Shown here: in pieces, positions 24,990 to 34,180 of the stretch
How the letters are laid out: each line of letters opens with the position of its first letter
Numbering within the stretch: the stretch's first letter is position 1
Source of the DNA: Taenia hydatigena
Lineage: Eukaryota > Platyhelminthes > Cestoda > Cyclophyllidea > Taeniidae
Assembly: GCA_036345935.2 (NCBI GenBank)
Contig: JADWOT020000001.1
Span: 26,073,232-26,137,231, forward strand
DNA length: 64,000 nt
Direction of reading: 5' to 3'
Translations under genes and position numbers: made by a program
Notes under the pieces: model-generated
Told to the model about the DNA's origin: nothing
What the model saw: only the letters and a program-made list of their open reading frames with translations
The model's database searches: none

Positions 24990-27808
24990 ATGTTGGAGGC
25001 GATTATTCGATTCTGCCTTTTATTGCTTGTGGCCTCGGTTTCGAATGCGCGAATTGGAGGAAATGGTGGTAAGCCGCCTTTTCACATATCTCTTTCCACT
25101 GCATATGTAAAGCAGTATTTTGCGCACACCAGTATTTGTTGCATCAGTCAATTTCTTTGCTTTGCCTCCTATTTCTCTCCACACTATGGCGTGTCCACTT
25201 TTTCTGACACACACACCCTCGAACGCACACATGTGCGCACTGCATTTTGAACTGTATTTGCAAGATTATGGCGCCCGTCCGCGCGAAGTGAGGATGCTGG
25301 TAAACGCCACGCATTAATAAATTCAGATAGTCATCTTTCTCATACCTTTTTGAAATACCATGTAATCACAAAACTGTGTTCCTAAATATGAAGGCAGTGT
25401 GTGCTTAACGCATGGTTTACTACTTCTTAATTTTTAATACACCTCCTAATTAGCATCAAAGATTGATGAAGTGCTGAACTCGTACTAAAATTATACAAAA
25501 TTAGGCTAAAAAACCACAGCATTTGTTTACGAATTACATAATAATTTACCTTATTTGACATGCAAAATTGCAAACACATGTGGGCAGTGGAGAGCACAAG
25601 AAAGCTAGAGACGACTTGGCACCAGTTATGTTGCATTTAGATTTGCTAAAGCTGAGGAGTGCATTCTGGCAGGACTTTCATGCGGCTTTGCCGATATGCT
25701 AAGGATCTGCTCGCGCACATCAAGGTATGTCGCCTATCACCTACCGTTAGTGACAAACATTTTCAAAGTTGCTAATGCCAATGATAATCAGCAGTGTAGA
25801 TGCTTGCGATGGCTGTAGGGTTGAAGTGCGTGACAAGTGCAACTACAGCATACACTCGAAATTGGAGTTCCAGGCAACACATTTGACTTTTTCCTTAAAT
25901 TATCAAGGAAAAGACGCAGAAGTAATATCGTAATATCGAAATTATTCTTGGTTCTAAACCATGCGCTATACCCTCATGTAATATATCACAAAATTTTGCA
26001 CGCACTCCAGTATGTCTAACGCCTACATGTATACTCATCGCATTTTTGAATGGGTGCGACATTTTCACCGATCGACTACGTACCGCAACCCTCTGGCCCT
26101 TGCATGTAGTGCTACAGACAACCTTACCCTTGCATCTTGAGGGTGGACACACCAAAGTTCTGTTGAACACAAGTATTGATGCCATGTTGTTGGAGTGTTA
26201 TCTCTTACATGAGTGAGCTAAATGATTTAGGGGGTTAAAACATTCTAAGTGCACGATGTTGCATTTTAGGCAACGTTTCCTCCAAGACAGTGTTTCGGTG
26301 GGCCCGCGTGGACACTAATGCTTTCCGAGCAAATTGGGATCGACAGATGCTAATCACAAAAGGCGCAAAGTCGATCATGATATCTGCAATAGAAAAGTAT
26401 ATACCAATCAAACGGAGGACAAATTTTGCAAACGTACGCGATGGACAAGTCGACATTGACATGTTGTATCCCAACACACCGTATTCAATTGAAATATTTG
26501 CCTATGTTGATAAGAAGATTATTCTTGCTGATCATGCTTTCCTCGAAACGTGGCCAGATGGTAAGTCTCACTTGCATTATATTCATTGCTTTTCCTTGCA
26601 TGCACGCGTTGCGACCTCCATCGCCTAGAGTAAAGTGGGCATTAAGGATGCCCGGGAATGTTGTCCTCGTTCAGTGTCACAGATTGCGGCACAAATGCCA
26701 AAACACATCATGGTGCGACTAAGCAGCACAGTTGGATTTTACTCGCGCTGACAACTTCTCATCATTCACAGCTCCTTCCTATACACCACCTCCAAACGGA
26801 ACAGCAATGTCAGCGACACAAATCAAACTTCGTTGGTTTGCACCCACCCACCCAAATGGCATCCTCAAACCGTACAATGTTACCTGTTTTCTTGCCAAGT
26901 CAGGCATGGCTCCAACTAGTGTCCTCGCCAAAGACAACTCCACAACCGCAATGACGGTAGGTGGTCTGCGACCGGACACTGCTTATCAGTGCTTCGTGGA
27001 AGCCAGCACGTATCCAGCAAAGGGACAGGGTCCGAAACAATGCACTACGGAATCTGATCCATCTTCCCCCATTTGGACCAAAGCTGCAAGTGCGTTGGAC
27101 TAGTGTTGCCTGCTCTTTCCTTGTTAATAGCCAAAATAACTCATAGCCCACCAAACATTGCTGGTAAGAGAAGAGTTAAGTACAAATAGGTGCAGCTTAT
27201 ATATGCTCTCGGACAACTATTAATTCCTACGCATAGACATGACAACTTGGGTGAACACAAATTAAGACGCAGCATGTTTTGTGAAGTAAATCCACAGAAA
27301 ACGTGAGAGCGACTAGCACTTCCCATCACAATGCACACTTTGAACGCTGCCAACAGTAAACCTGCGTGCGCGTGTGTTGTTGTGCATCGTGACTACATGT
27401 ACCTCGAAGCATGCACATGTTCGTAAAGCGAATAAAACTGGGACCGTCAGTAGCAGTCCTTATTTGAGAGGACCGTCAAAAGCAAAAAGTAGTATTACAA
27501 TACGTCTGCTGGAAGCCATAGTTTCACCCATATATTCGATAACATAATGTGTCCACCATCGCTCTTGCTGCATAAAAATATAAGGGCATACGTGATTTTC
27601 ATTGCTATCAGGCATTCTGTGATGTTCATTGCAACATCGCACCAGTTAATTTGCACACATACATCATGCCTTTCCTTAACCAGCATGATTATTTTGCATA
27701 GGAGTAAAGAATATTCCTGCTACATCTGGTGGCTATGCCGCAAGCTCCGTAATCACACTAAACCTACTTGCTTGCATATCCACGGACCTTGCTCAAATTA
27801 TCGCGTAA
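24990..27808 (+). CDS. Gene A: two-FN3 oncosphere host-protective antigen (45W/TSOL45 type)
   Basis: Four exons, all introns GT-AG and phase 1: 24990-25068, 26270-26560, 26772-27089 and 27702-27808 (TAA 27806-27808); 264 residues. Residues 1-20 are a signal peptide (hydrophobic core FCLLLLVASV). Residues 28-123 form FN3 domain 1, with VFRW, a Trp at 'ANW' and the L-P-T-Y turn in MLYPNTPY. Residues 125-229 form FN3 domain 2 (IKLRW, NVTC, LRPDTAYQC), with three Cys and N-glycosylation sites at NVT and NST. The C-terminal exon is hydrophobic (SSVITLNLLACIS), suggesting a membrane anchor or GPI signal. By family knowledge such proteins are secreted or displayed by the infective oncosphere and are targets of protective antibody; their molecular role is unsettled. 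Either FN3 exon could be skipped without a frameshift. Intron 1 (1201 nt) holds another conserved frame at 25641-25818. Confidence 0.85.
25641..25818 (+). CDS. Nested conserved frame in gene A intron 1 (possible alternative terminal exon)
   Basis: After a TAG acceptor at 25638-25640 one frame runs 58 codons to TAG 25816-25818, reading AEECILAGLSCGFADMLRIC and ending CRCLRWL. The corresponding intron of gene B has the same frame at 61837-61630 (68 codons, AEDEECILASLSCGLSD, also ending CRCLRWL). The two differ by a 30-nt in-frame indel and both end in a stop at the same point (TAG here, TGA there). The frame needs an upstream exon ending in phase 2, which the 79-nt signal exon is not. A second overlapping frame (DLLKLRSAFW, stop 25700-25702) would fit the signal exon phase and is also open in both copies. 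Substitutions are mostly replacing, so selection is unproven. The product is not recognised. Confidence 0.35.
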
Positions 27809-27999
27809 GTCGGTATTTAATGTGGAAGATCATACCTTCATCACTACCAAAATAATTGCCTTTAATTATAGGTTGCCATGAATTAGTTTCTGCGTCACCC
27901 GCTCTTCCTTCGTGTCTGCTTGACATTAGTGTGACCCTCTGATTGTAGTATCTTTCATTTTAGTGTTCGCTTTAATCTTTCTATCTTTGCTTTATTACA

Positions 28000-28260
28000 A
28001 AGCTAATAAGCTTACAATAGTCCTATTTAGTGGGAGGGTCCGACATATCATACAAAAGAGGTCAAAGTCCTTCATTTTAGCCCACCTTTTCCACAACTAC
28101 GCATGCATTACATGGGCCAAGTTACTGCAAATATCTGACTACTGGGCATAAGTACTGTAAGGTTAGTAGTAATGCGGTAGAGGTTGATCAAGCAAATATT
28201 GCCTCTTTGATGTTTGAGATCAACTGGACGATGTGCACTTTGACGCAAAAGGGCAGGTTC
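28000..28260. other. Spacer downstream of gene A
   Basis: AT-rich, no gene seen. There is no clear AATAAA between the gene A stop and this point on the plus strand. Confidence 0.4.
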
Positions 28261-29745
28261 CTTTTTAATTCATTATCACTGCTTTGTGTGCTAGTAAATC
28301 ACGTAAGACCACCCATGTTCCGCCATATTAGCATGCATTATTGTTACTAAGCTCGCTTTCAATCTCACCTTTCCCATGGATGTGGAGAGTACTATTGAGG
28401 CGCCCATGTTCCTACCGAATCGCACTCAGCACCAAATGCAGGTAATCGTAAGTGAAATGCGATTGTGTTCACGAGGTTGCAAGGTCGTCCAAAGAGATTG
28501 TTCAGATGCAGTAGCGAGTTATCTAATCGCGCGGCTTTGGCGCATTCGAGTGTGACCAGGTTTAAATGCTTTCAAGGATACTCGCTGCTGGCAAATACTT
28601 AGCATTATCAATCCAATCTGATCTTGCTGTTGACTCGTAAAATGCCGCCTACATGACGACTGAGTCTAGGGGCACGAAAAATTAAAGAATCGATCTGAGA
28701 ATATGGCTTGTTTTTCAAGAAACCAAAGGAAAACGAGTTGACGTCTGATCAAAATAGAATGGTCTCATTCTCACAGTTACTGGACGAGAAGAAAGGAAAG
28801 GCTGCACTGAGTATTGCTGTATCGAATGCTCCTTCCCCAACCATTCCTCCTCTTCCGGATACGAAAATACGCCACCTCATTGCACTTTAGCGATGAAACA
28901 TCAGGGATTGAGGCTTACTCGTGTCACGGTAAGCCATCCAAAATAGCCACCTTACTTTCCACGGCTTGTATTTGAAAAGCCCTTTAAAGTCAAACCTCTT
29001 ACAGAATACGCATGGAGGCATGCCAGGCAGCGCTGAAGGGAGAAAGACTAGCAAGTTACGGGCACCTGCGCAAAAATGCTTTGTTAATGAGAGGCAAATA
29101 GAATTAAAATAAGCGAGAAGCGACAAGAGCGAATCTGGGCATAAGAGGGGCCAGCTGAACCTCCGTCAAAACAATTCGTGGGCATATGCTCAGTCAGCTA
29201 CGATTGCATGGGAAGGTTAGATGGACGTGCGCCTCTGCCGTGACTTCGCAGAGAGAATGAAGAAGTGATCACTTAATGTGCACCAACCATGCAGGTACAT
29301 CGGCTACCCCAAAAGTAGCCAATTATTCTATCTTAACAGTAGGTAGTATTCATAGTAAGAAATGGGTAAAAAGTGTGCAATTTATCAGTCCAATTAGTTG
29401 CTATAGCATTCTAATTACCCAATATTGTGCTAAGCTAAACAAGGTCTCGTGTATAGCTTGAAATGATAAAGTGATAAAGTGAGGAAGGTGAGACAACTTT
29501 ACATTGTGACAGTTGGTTTTGTGACTTTGGAGACAGCAAAGGAACCGCTAGCTGCATGTCAAGGAATGCACGTGAATCATCTTATTTTGGCAAGAAACAG
29601 GAGGAATAGCTTTGATGTAAGAAGGAACGGGCAATGTCGCATGGGAAGTTAAGTGTTTCGTTCTATTTCATCAGTTGAATGTGGGTCGAATCGCGAAGCA
29701 AATAGGAACAGCCCTTCTGTATGATGACTTGAAGATGGGTCCTGT
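28260..29745 (+). repeat. Direct duplication R8, copy 2
   Basis: Copy of 15150-16650. It carries the better-preserved version of the plus frame 28708-28890 (VSFSQLLDEKKGKAALSIAV, then TKIRHLIAL and TAG) and of the minus exon-like piece 29065-28956. The plus frame is open for 60 codons here and frameshifted upstream in copy 1. No start or splice context decides whether it was ever a terminal exon. Confidence 0.7.
28956..29065 (-). pseudogene. Candidate minus-strand exon relic, copy 2
   Basis: 110 nt between 'gcgcag' and 'gtaagg' on the minus strand, reading ARNLLVFLPSALPGMPP and ending FKYKPWK. Same length and signals as 15956-15847. It lies within an open minus frame of 80 codons (29126-28887). 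Unidentified. Confidence 0.3.
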
Positions 29746-30310
29746 ATATTCACTTAACTGGCTTGAAATCACCTCGTATCCATTGTGCACTCATTCATCT
29801 AGCTCTCAGGCCATTTAGCAATGCGTTTAAGATCGTATCGCTTACAATCTGCCCATGTGTTGCGCAACAAAGTTTGCTGTGACCGCAGTGTCCTCGTATA
29901 TGCTGACCTACAGCAGAGGCATTGCACATTGAGACCGAGGCGAAGTATACCTTCATGCTTCTGCGATTCCCGATCTATTGCTCTGCAGCTGTAGAAATGG
30001 CTGCGTTGACACGCTTGTGTAGTTCAATGCCTTTAAAACTAGGAAACGTGAATGCTGCATATGCTCAGGTAGTGTGCAGTGCAATAAAAGTCCAAAGTGA
30101 ATTGATTTCTGGCAATAACGCCATTGCCAAGCATTAACCAAGTAGAGTGAATTAGCAGCAGATTTATTTAGCTCATTAGCCCTTTTTGATAATAAACTCA
30201 CAGTCTCGCCAATCTGCTGTTTCTTGATCATCATCTCCAGCGTCTTCAAGCATCTCCGCATTAATGCAGCTGCTGTTGCTTAGCCTACTGGCTCTGCTGA
30301 CTACCCATCC
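29745..30310. other. Spacer, no gene recognised
   Basis: Frames of 71 codons (29922 plus) and 102 codons (30261-29953 minus) overlap each other on opposite strands. Part of this stretch (about 30040-30290) matches 52310-52550 in direct orientation ('ttgccaagcattaaccaag' against 'taccaagcatcaaccaag'), where neither frame is preserved. Confidence 0.4.
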
Positions 30311-31500
30311 AACAGTTCAGTTTAGAAGCATAACATTTTTTCCATGCCTCTCACTCAGTGCCTGTTTTTGACGACGATCAAGTCCTAGGACCATGTCTTC
30401 TTGCAGTTGAATTAGATCGTCAAGGCTCTGTTGATAAGTTTGTTCTCGGCTTAAATATTTGATAGATTGTAGTGCAGTTAATGAATGCCCTTGTACTCTG
30501 AGGTGTGTTGCCGCTGCCTTTGCCTCCAAAGTGGCACTTTGTCATCGTTTCAGCATCCTGCGCTGACGCTCTTGGCGGCGAAATCTCCGTTACCTAGTTT
30601 TGACCTGTAAGAAAATGAACCAGCCACATATCAACTGACTTTGGTGATTTAAAAGGACTCAAACAGCAAGTAAAAGGCTTGCTTCAGACCTCCAGTGAGA
30701 AATAACATCTGTCTTCCTTTGCTGCGCTTCGTGGAGAGTTGATTATTAGCAACAACACTACTAATCTGCAAATTTATAGCGGGTATCCCACTACGCTGCA
30801 AAATGTGTCACATCTGTAGTGGTCATCATAGCGTAGATGAAGAGAATCTTAAAATGATTTTCTCGACAGATGTGGTTAAGTGCATCGCTTTGTGGGCTAA
30901 GCCAAGTTTGCTTCATGTTGAGTTCTGAGCGTACGCAATTTCTGCTGCCTTCTTCTATAGGGCTGTCAATTAGGAGAAGACCAGTTTGGAAACTAGAAGA
31001 ATTGCACGCGGTTAGGTGACTTAAAATTAACAAAGTCATCAAGATCCAAGCTCACGACTCACATGTGCTAACAAAGAGCATGTTGAATTTGACGCGTTGA
31101 AATTACAAGGAGTCAGCTACTGAGGAAACAATCAGTAGAATTAAACGAACTAGGAATTAATGTGCAGTGCGTTCCTTGCATGCTAGTAGTAGACGTGTGA
31201 GAGCAGTGAGACCTTATCAATGGGATCCTTGCAGTATTCGATACATTGATACTTAACTGCGACGCGCTAGGATTTTTGCAAAATCTGTCACAGACATATA
31301 TTGTTCTGTACTAATCCGTAAGCTCGATCGATCCATTATCTGCTTATGTATGCGTGCACACGCTTTTACGGAGCTCGTTAGGCATTGTGACGCATTTTGG
31401 GCCACGCGTCCGTTATCACGTGGCTTTAATCAATTACGGTGCGCAGCCTTTCTTAACTGCTGTTCACCTAATGATTTGTCGCGATTTTGGACCAAATTTT
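30310..31500 (-). repeat. R1, inverted copy
   Basis: The reverse complement aligns with about 960-2425 and 43140-44270. It includes the best-preserved coiled-coil-type exon relic (30604-30317 minus). Confidence 0.7.
30317..30604 (-). pseudogene. Coiled-coil-type exon relic, best-preserved copy
   Basis: On the minus strand a CTTACAG acceptor (ending at 30605) opens a frame with a TAA after four codons and a TGA at 30544-30542 (the stop shared with three other copies). It is then open for about 75 codons to the stop at 30317, reading EAKAAATHLRVQGHSLTALQ, then YLSREQTYQQSLDDLIQLQE. Gln-, Leu- and Arg-rich with heptad-like spacing, so probably a coiled coil. The parent gene is not recognised. 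Confidence 0.45.
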
Positions 31501-31529
31501 ACCCAACGACACAGTTAAACACACTGCCA

Positions 31530-32530
31530 TTTTACTTTACATGCTCTTGCAAAAGAAAGGGCACCCAGTGCCAGTATTCGCCTTATTGCATACGAGTACC
31601 ATACTGTACTTGAATGAGCCCGTATTGTCACATGCTGAAAAGGTCGTGCCAAGCTTTCTTTTCATGCTGCGCGTGGCGGCTAGGTCGTGGATATTGGCTA
31701 CTCTCACCACTGCAACCACATGTAGGAGAGGGCGTGTGATAGTTACGATAGCGTTTCTAATCATTCCCTCGCTTATTGGAACTCTCAAATCTAATTTGTA
31801 CCAAATCCACCTTGCTTGTGCACTGGCCAAAACACTAGAAAAAAGCCAGACAACACAAGTGCGGCATGTCAGCTTGGTTTCCTAATGCAACGGAGGCATT
31901 ATCAAGTGGTCGGGACGGCACTACTTCTTCCAAGCTATCAAGTTTCTAATTTTTACTGCAATGCCCAAACTCGGAAGCATCAGGACTCACCTGCTTCACT
32001 ACGTGTGCTCACTATGCTCGTCTGCAGATGTTCACTTACTTGCAACTGGCAAGGTAGTGGTAGTCTGTCATGCTGATGTGAGCAAAAACATTCGTGCAGC
32101 AAGACAACGGCATGCATCATGACTCCACCTCAGCGTGCGCTGTTCCTGAGGTAAGGAAGATGTGCCTACACCAATCCCTTACGCTGTGCACCTCCTCATA
32201 ATGGCGGGGTCGTTTTCAGCACGTATTTGTATGCATTTTGAATCTAATAAACGGCGCTAAATAAATAGCATATAGCACGACGCCTTACGTCCTTTGCGAC
32301 CAAACTTGCTGCTGTCTTGTCTTCAAGTCGTCCGAAACTTCACCATAGCATATTGGTGCAAGCAATAATCCTTTGGACTGTGTGCGAAGTGGTGCGCGTG
32401 CTGTTTGTAGTGATGCCGAAGTCACTTTGAAGATCGCAGCTAGACTAATGAAGTTGAGACTTTGTTTTCATTGTAGCGATCACAAAGTTTTCTTTGACCG
32501 CTTCGCATGATGCGAAATATCTGAAATAGC
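31530..32530 (+). repeat. Inverted repeat R10, left arm, with a 375-bp identical core
   Basis: Reverse complement of 46080-47020. Positions 31984-32358 are identical to 46613-46239, base for base, while both flanks differ by several to about 15 percent. The core contains 'aataaa' twice in this orientation (32246, 32260). The 132-codon plus frame 31487-31885 in the flank is disrupted in the other arm by a 10-nt insertion, so I do not call it a gene. Confidence 0.85.
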
Positions 32531-32820
32531 GTCAATGCGTACTAAGCGGAGCATACAATTATGATGTGCTGTCTATGGGGCATCAGCTTTGCCATCGCTC
32601 ATGTTTCAGTCAGTGTGCACCAACATATATGGCTTTCGCTATAAAGAAAAGTTTGCATCCATCCTGTCCATGTTTTTCCTAGGTATTATTTATTTCCGCA
32701 TCAACTCGGAAGGCGAGCTATACAGCCAAGCAAACACGCTTTCTATGTTAATTTACTTGTGTAGACCTAGTAGAAGAGAAATGTGCTGAAGAGAACTTAA
32801 ACATCAGTGAATAGAAATTA
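32530..32820 (+). pseudogene. Exon relic reading SLMFQSV...NIYG (unidentified)
   Basis: The plus frame 32589-32789 reads SLMFQSVCTNIYGFRYKEKF, then FFLGIIYFRINSEGE, ending in TGA. The minus frame 44652-44332 is the same sequence with two compensating frame changes in the middle. Hydrophobic segments suggest part of a membrane protein; I considered an ABC-transporter fragment but the match is too weak to name. Confidence 0.35.
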
Positions 32821-33720
32821 GGGCCAACGCAGGGGGCAGACCTTCGTAATACAGCAGCTGCAGATCCAACGTTGAGCATATGACCACACAAAATCCTTGC
32901 GTGAATGTCCAAGGTAAAAGTGGAAGATCATTATAGCCAACAAGACTTGCAGATCTGCTCTACAATGCATAGCAAGAAGGATGTAATTTCCGATGGCTGG
33001 GCGCAAACCCGATCCGAAACCGGGTATGTATTGGCTTGCATGTGTAGGTGTCATGAGTTGTAGACGCAAAGCCTTTCGTAGTACAGGAAGGGTGAATCAA
33101 ACACATTTAAAAGCCAACCATTGAGAGGGTTAAAATTGGGGCAATTACTTGGGTGCAAATGCACATGATGGGTGAAGGCTTGATCTCATTCTCGGCATTA
33201 TAGTGCCGTAGCCAATCGCCCTACAATCGCAATGCATTCCAATGTCATCGTAGTCTTCCTGTTTCTATTATGCGGTGAGTCAAATTCTGTGCATTCATTT
33301 AGCATTGGAGCATCATTCCTTCGTTTATTCTGTCCTACCGAGGAGGCAACACTTAAAAACTCATGGTGCTTGATGACTCCATCTCAGCCTTGCTTGTCTC
33401 AATTTACACAACTTGTTCGGATTATTCTGGTAACATCAATACGATCCAAGTGATCAAATAGTGATGTCCAGCTCTAAAACCAACCTAGAATGGCTGTGCT
33501 GGCATTATGTAGAACATGCATCAAGTGGATACGATGAAAGTAGCCTGCCTAGCCTTTCAGTTTCCATTAGCTTCTCTTATAAGTTTTCTTAAGCTACGAC
33601 AAGTAGACCAGCATGTGTTGACTCATGATAAAATTAGTTGATGTGGTGCTGGAATACTGACGATTTAAGACGAAGCCAATGATTATCTCGAAAGCAGGTA
33701 TTATAAGATGTCTTTGATGT
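32820..33720 (+). repeat. Repeat R5, copy with intact signal-like exon
   Basis: Direct copy of 10795-11600 ('aatacagcagctgcagatccaacg', 'atgcacatgatgggtgaaggctt'), sharing its 3' half with 13340-13800 and 51190-51540. It contains the exon candidate 33232-33274. Confidence 0.65.
33232..33274 (+). CDS. Candidate signal-peptide exon of an unidentified secreted protein
   Basis: ATG at 33232 opens MHSNVIVVFLFLLC, a typical short signal sequence, and after 43 nt meets a strong donor (GGTGAGT, intron from 33275). The exon ends in phase 1, like the FN3 antigen signal exons. Reading through gives an open frame of 73 codons. The copy at 11187 keeps the hydrophobic stretch but has lost the donor. I found no downstream exon that can be joined to it. 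Confidence 0.3.
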
Positions 33721-34180
33721 CGTTGTGGGGTACAGAGAAATGCGAAAAATGGAGGTTAGAAATTGACAAAGAAAAGCAAGATGAGGCAGGCACTGTAATC
33801 ATCGAAGCTATCAAAGACTGAAGCTAGATCTGGTCAGTGTGAAAATGCTGCCAAAATCATTTGTCATTTGGTTAAGTGAGGTAAGATAGAAGGAATGGGG
33901 TCTGTGACAAATCTCAACCAATTAACCACACCGCGTGTAAGACTTTGGGAGGTATTGCCTCTAACCTATTCACTTGAAGAGGACCAGTGGATGGCTGTTC
34001 TGCAATTTTACTCTCCACGGGGTTAAAATGCATCAGGTCGTAACAAAACTGCCTGGAAATGATGTGACGAAGAGAAATGTCAATATGGCTAATGACAAGA
34101 ACTTGTCAGAACAGCGCAAGGAGGAATGATTAAGTAGGCCTGTGAATGCAACAGAGTAGAATTAACAAGGAAAAGCATTT
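33720..34180 (+). repeat. R7 fragment and spacer
   Basis: Positions 33720-33960 match 14060-14290 ('agctagatctggtcag', 'caatta.ccacaccgc.tgtaagact'). The rest is unmatched, AT-rich sequence. Confidence 0.5.

Larger units (their letters stand above)
24340..28000 (+). repeat. Large inverted duplication R9, left arm (carries gene A)
   Basis: The reverse complement of 59680-63140 aligns over this whole segment, including the small two-exon candidate, the gene A promoter, all four exons and the introns. Intron 2 is 211 nt in both arms. The arms are separated by about 31.7 kb, and the genes they carry face each other. Confidence 0.85.

Noticed and set aside
31487..31885. 132-codon plus frame with a hydrophobic segment
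   Set aside because: The inverted copy at 46.9 kb carries a 10-nt insertion and other changes that destroy the frame.
32589..32789. ABC transporter (ABCG-type) fragment
   Set aside because: Only a short hydrophobic resemblance (GIIYF); no Walker or signature motif, so the name cannot be supported.
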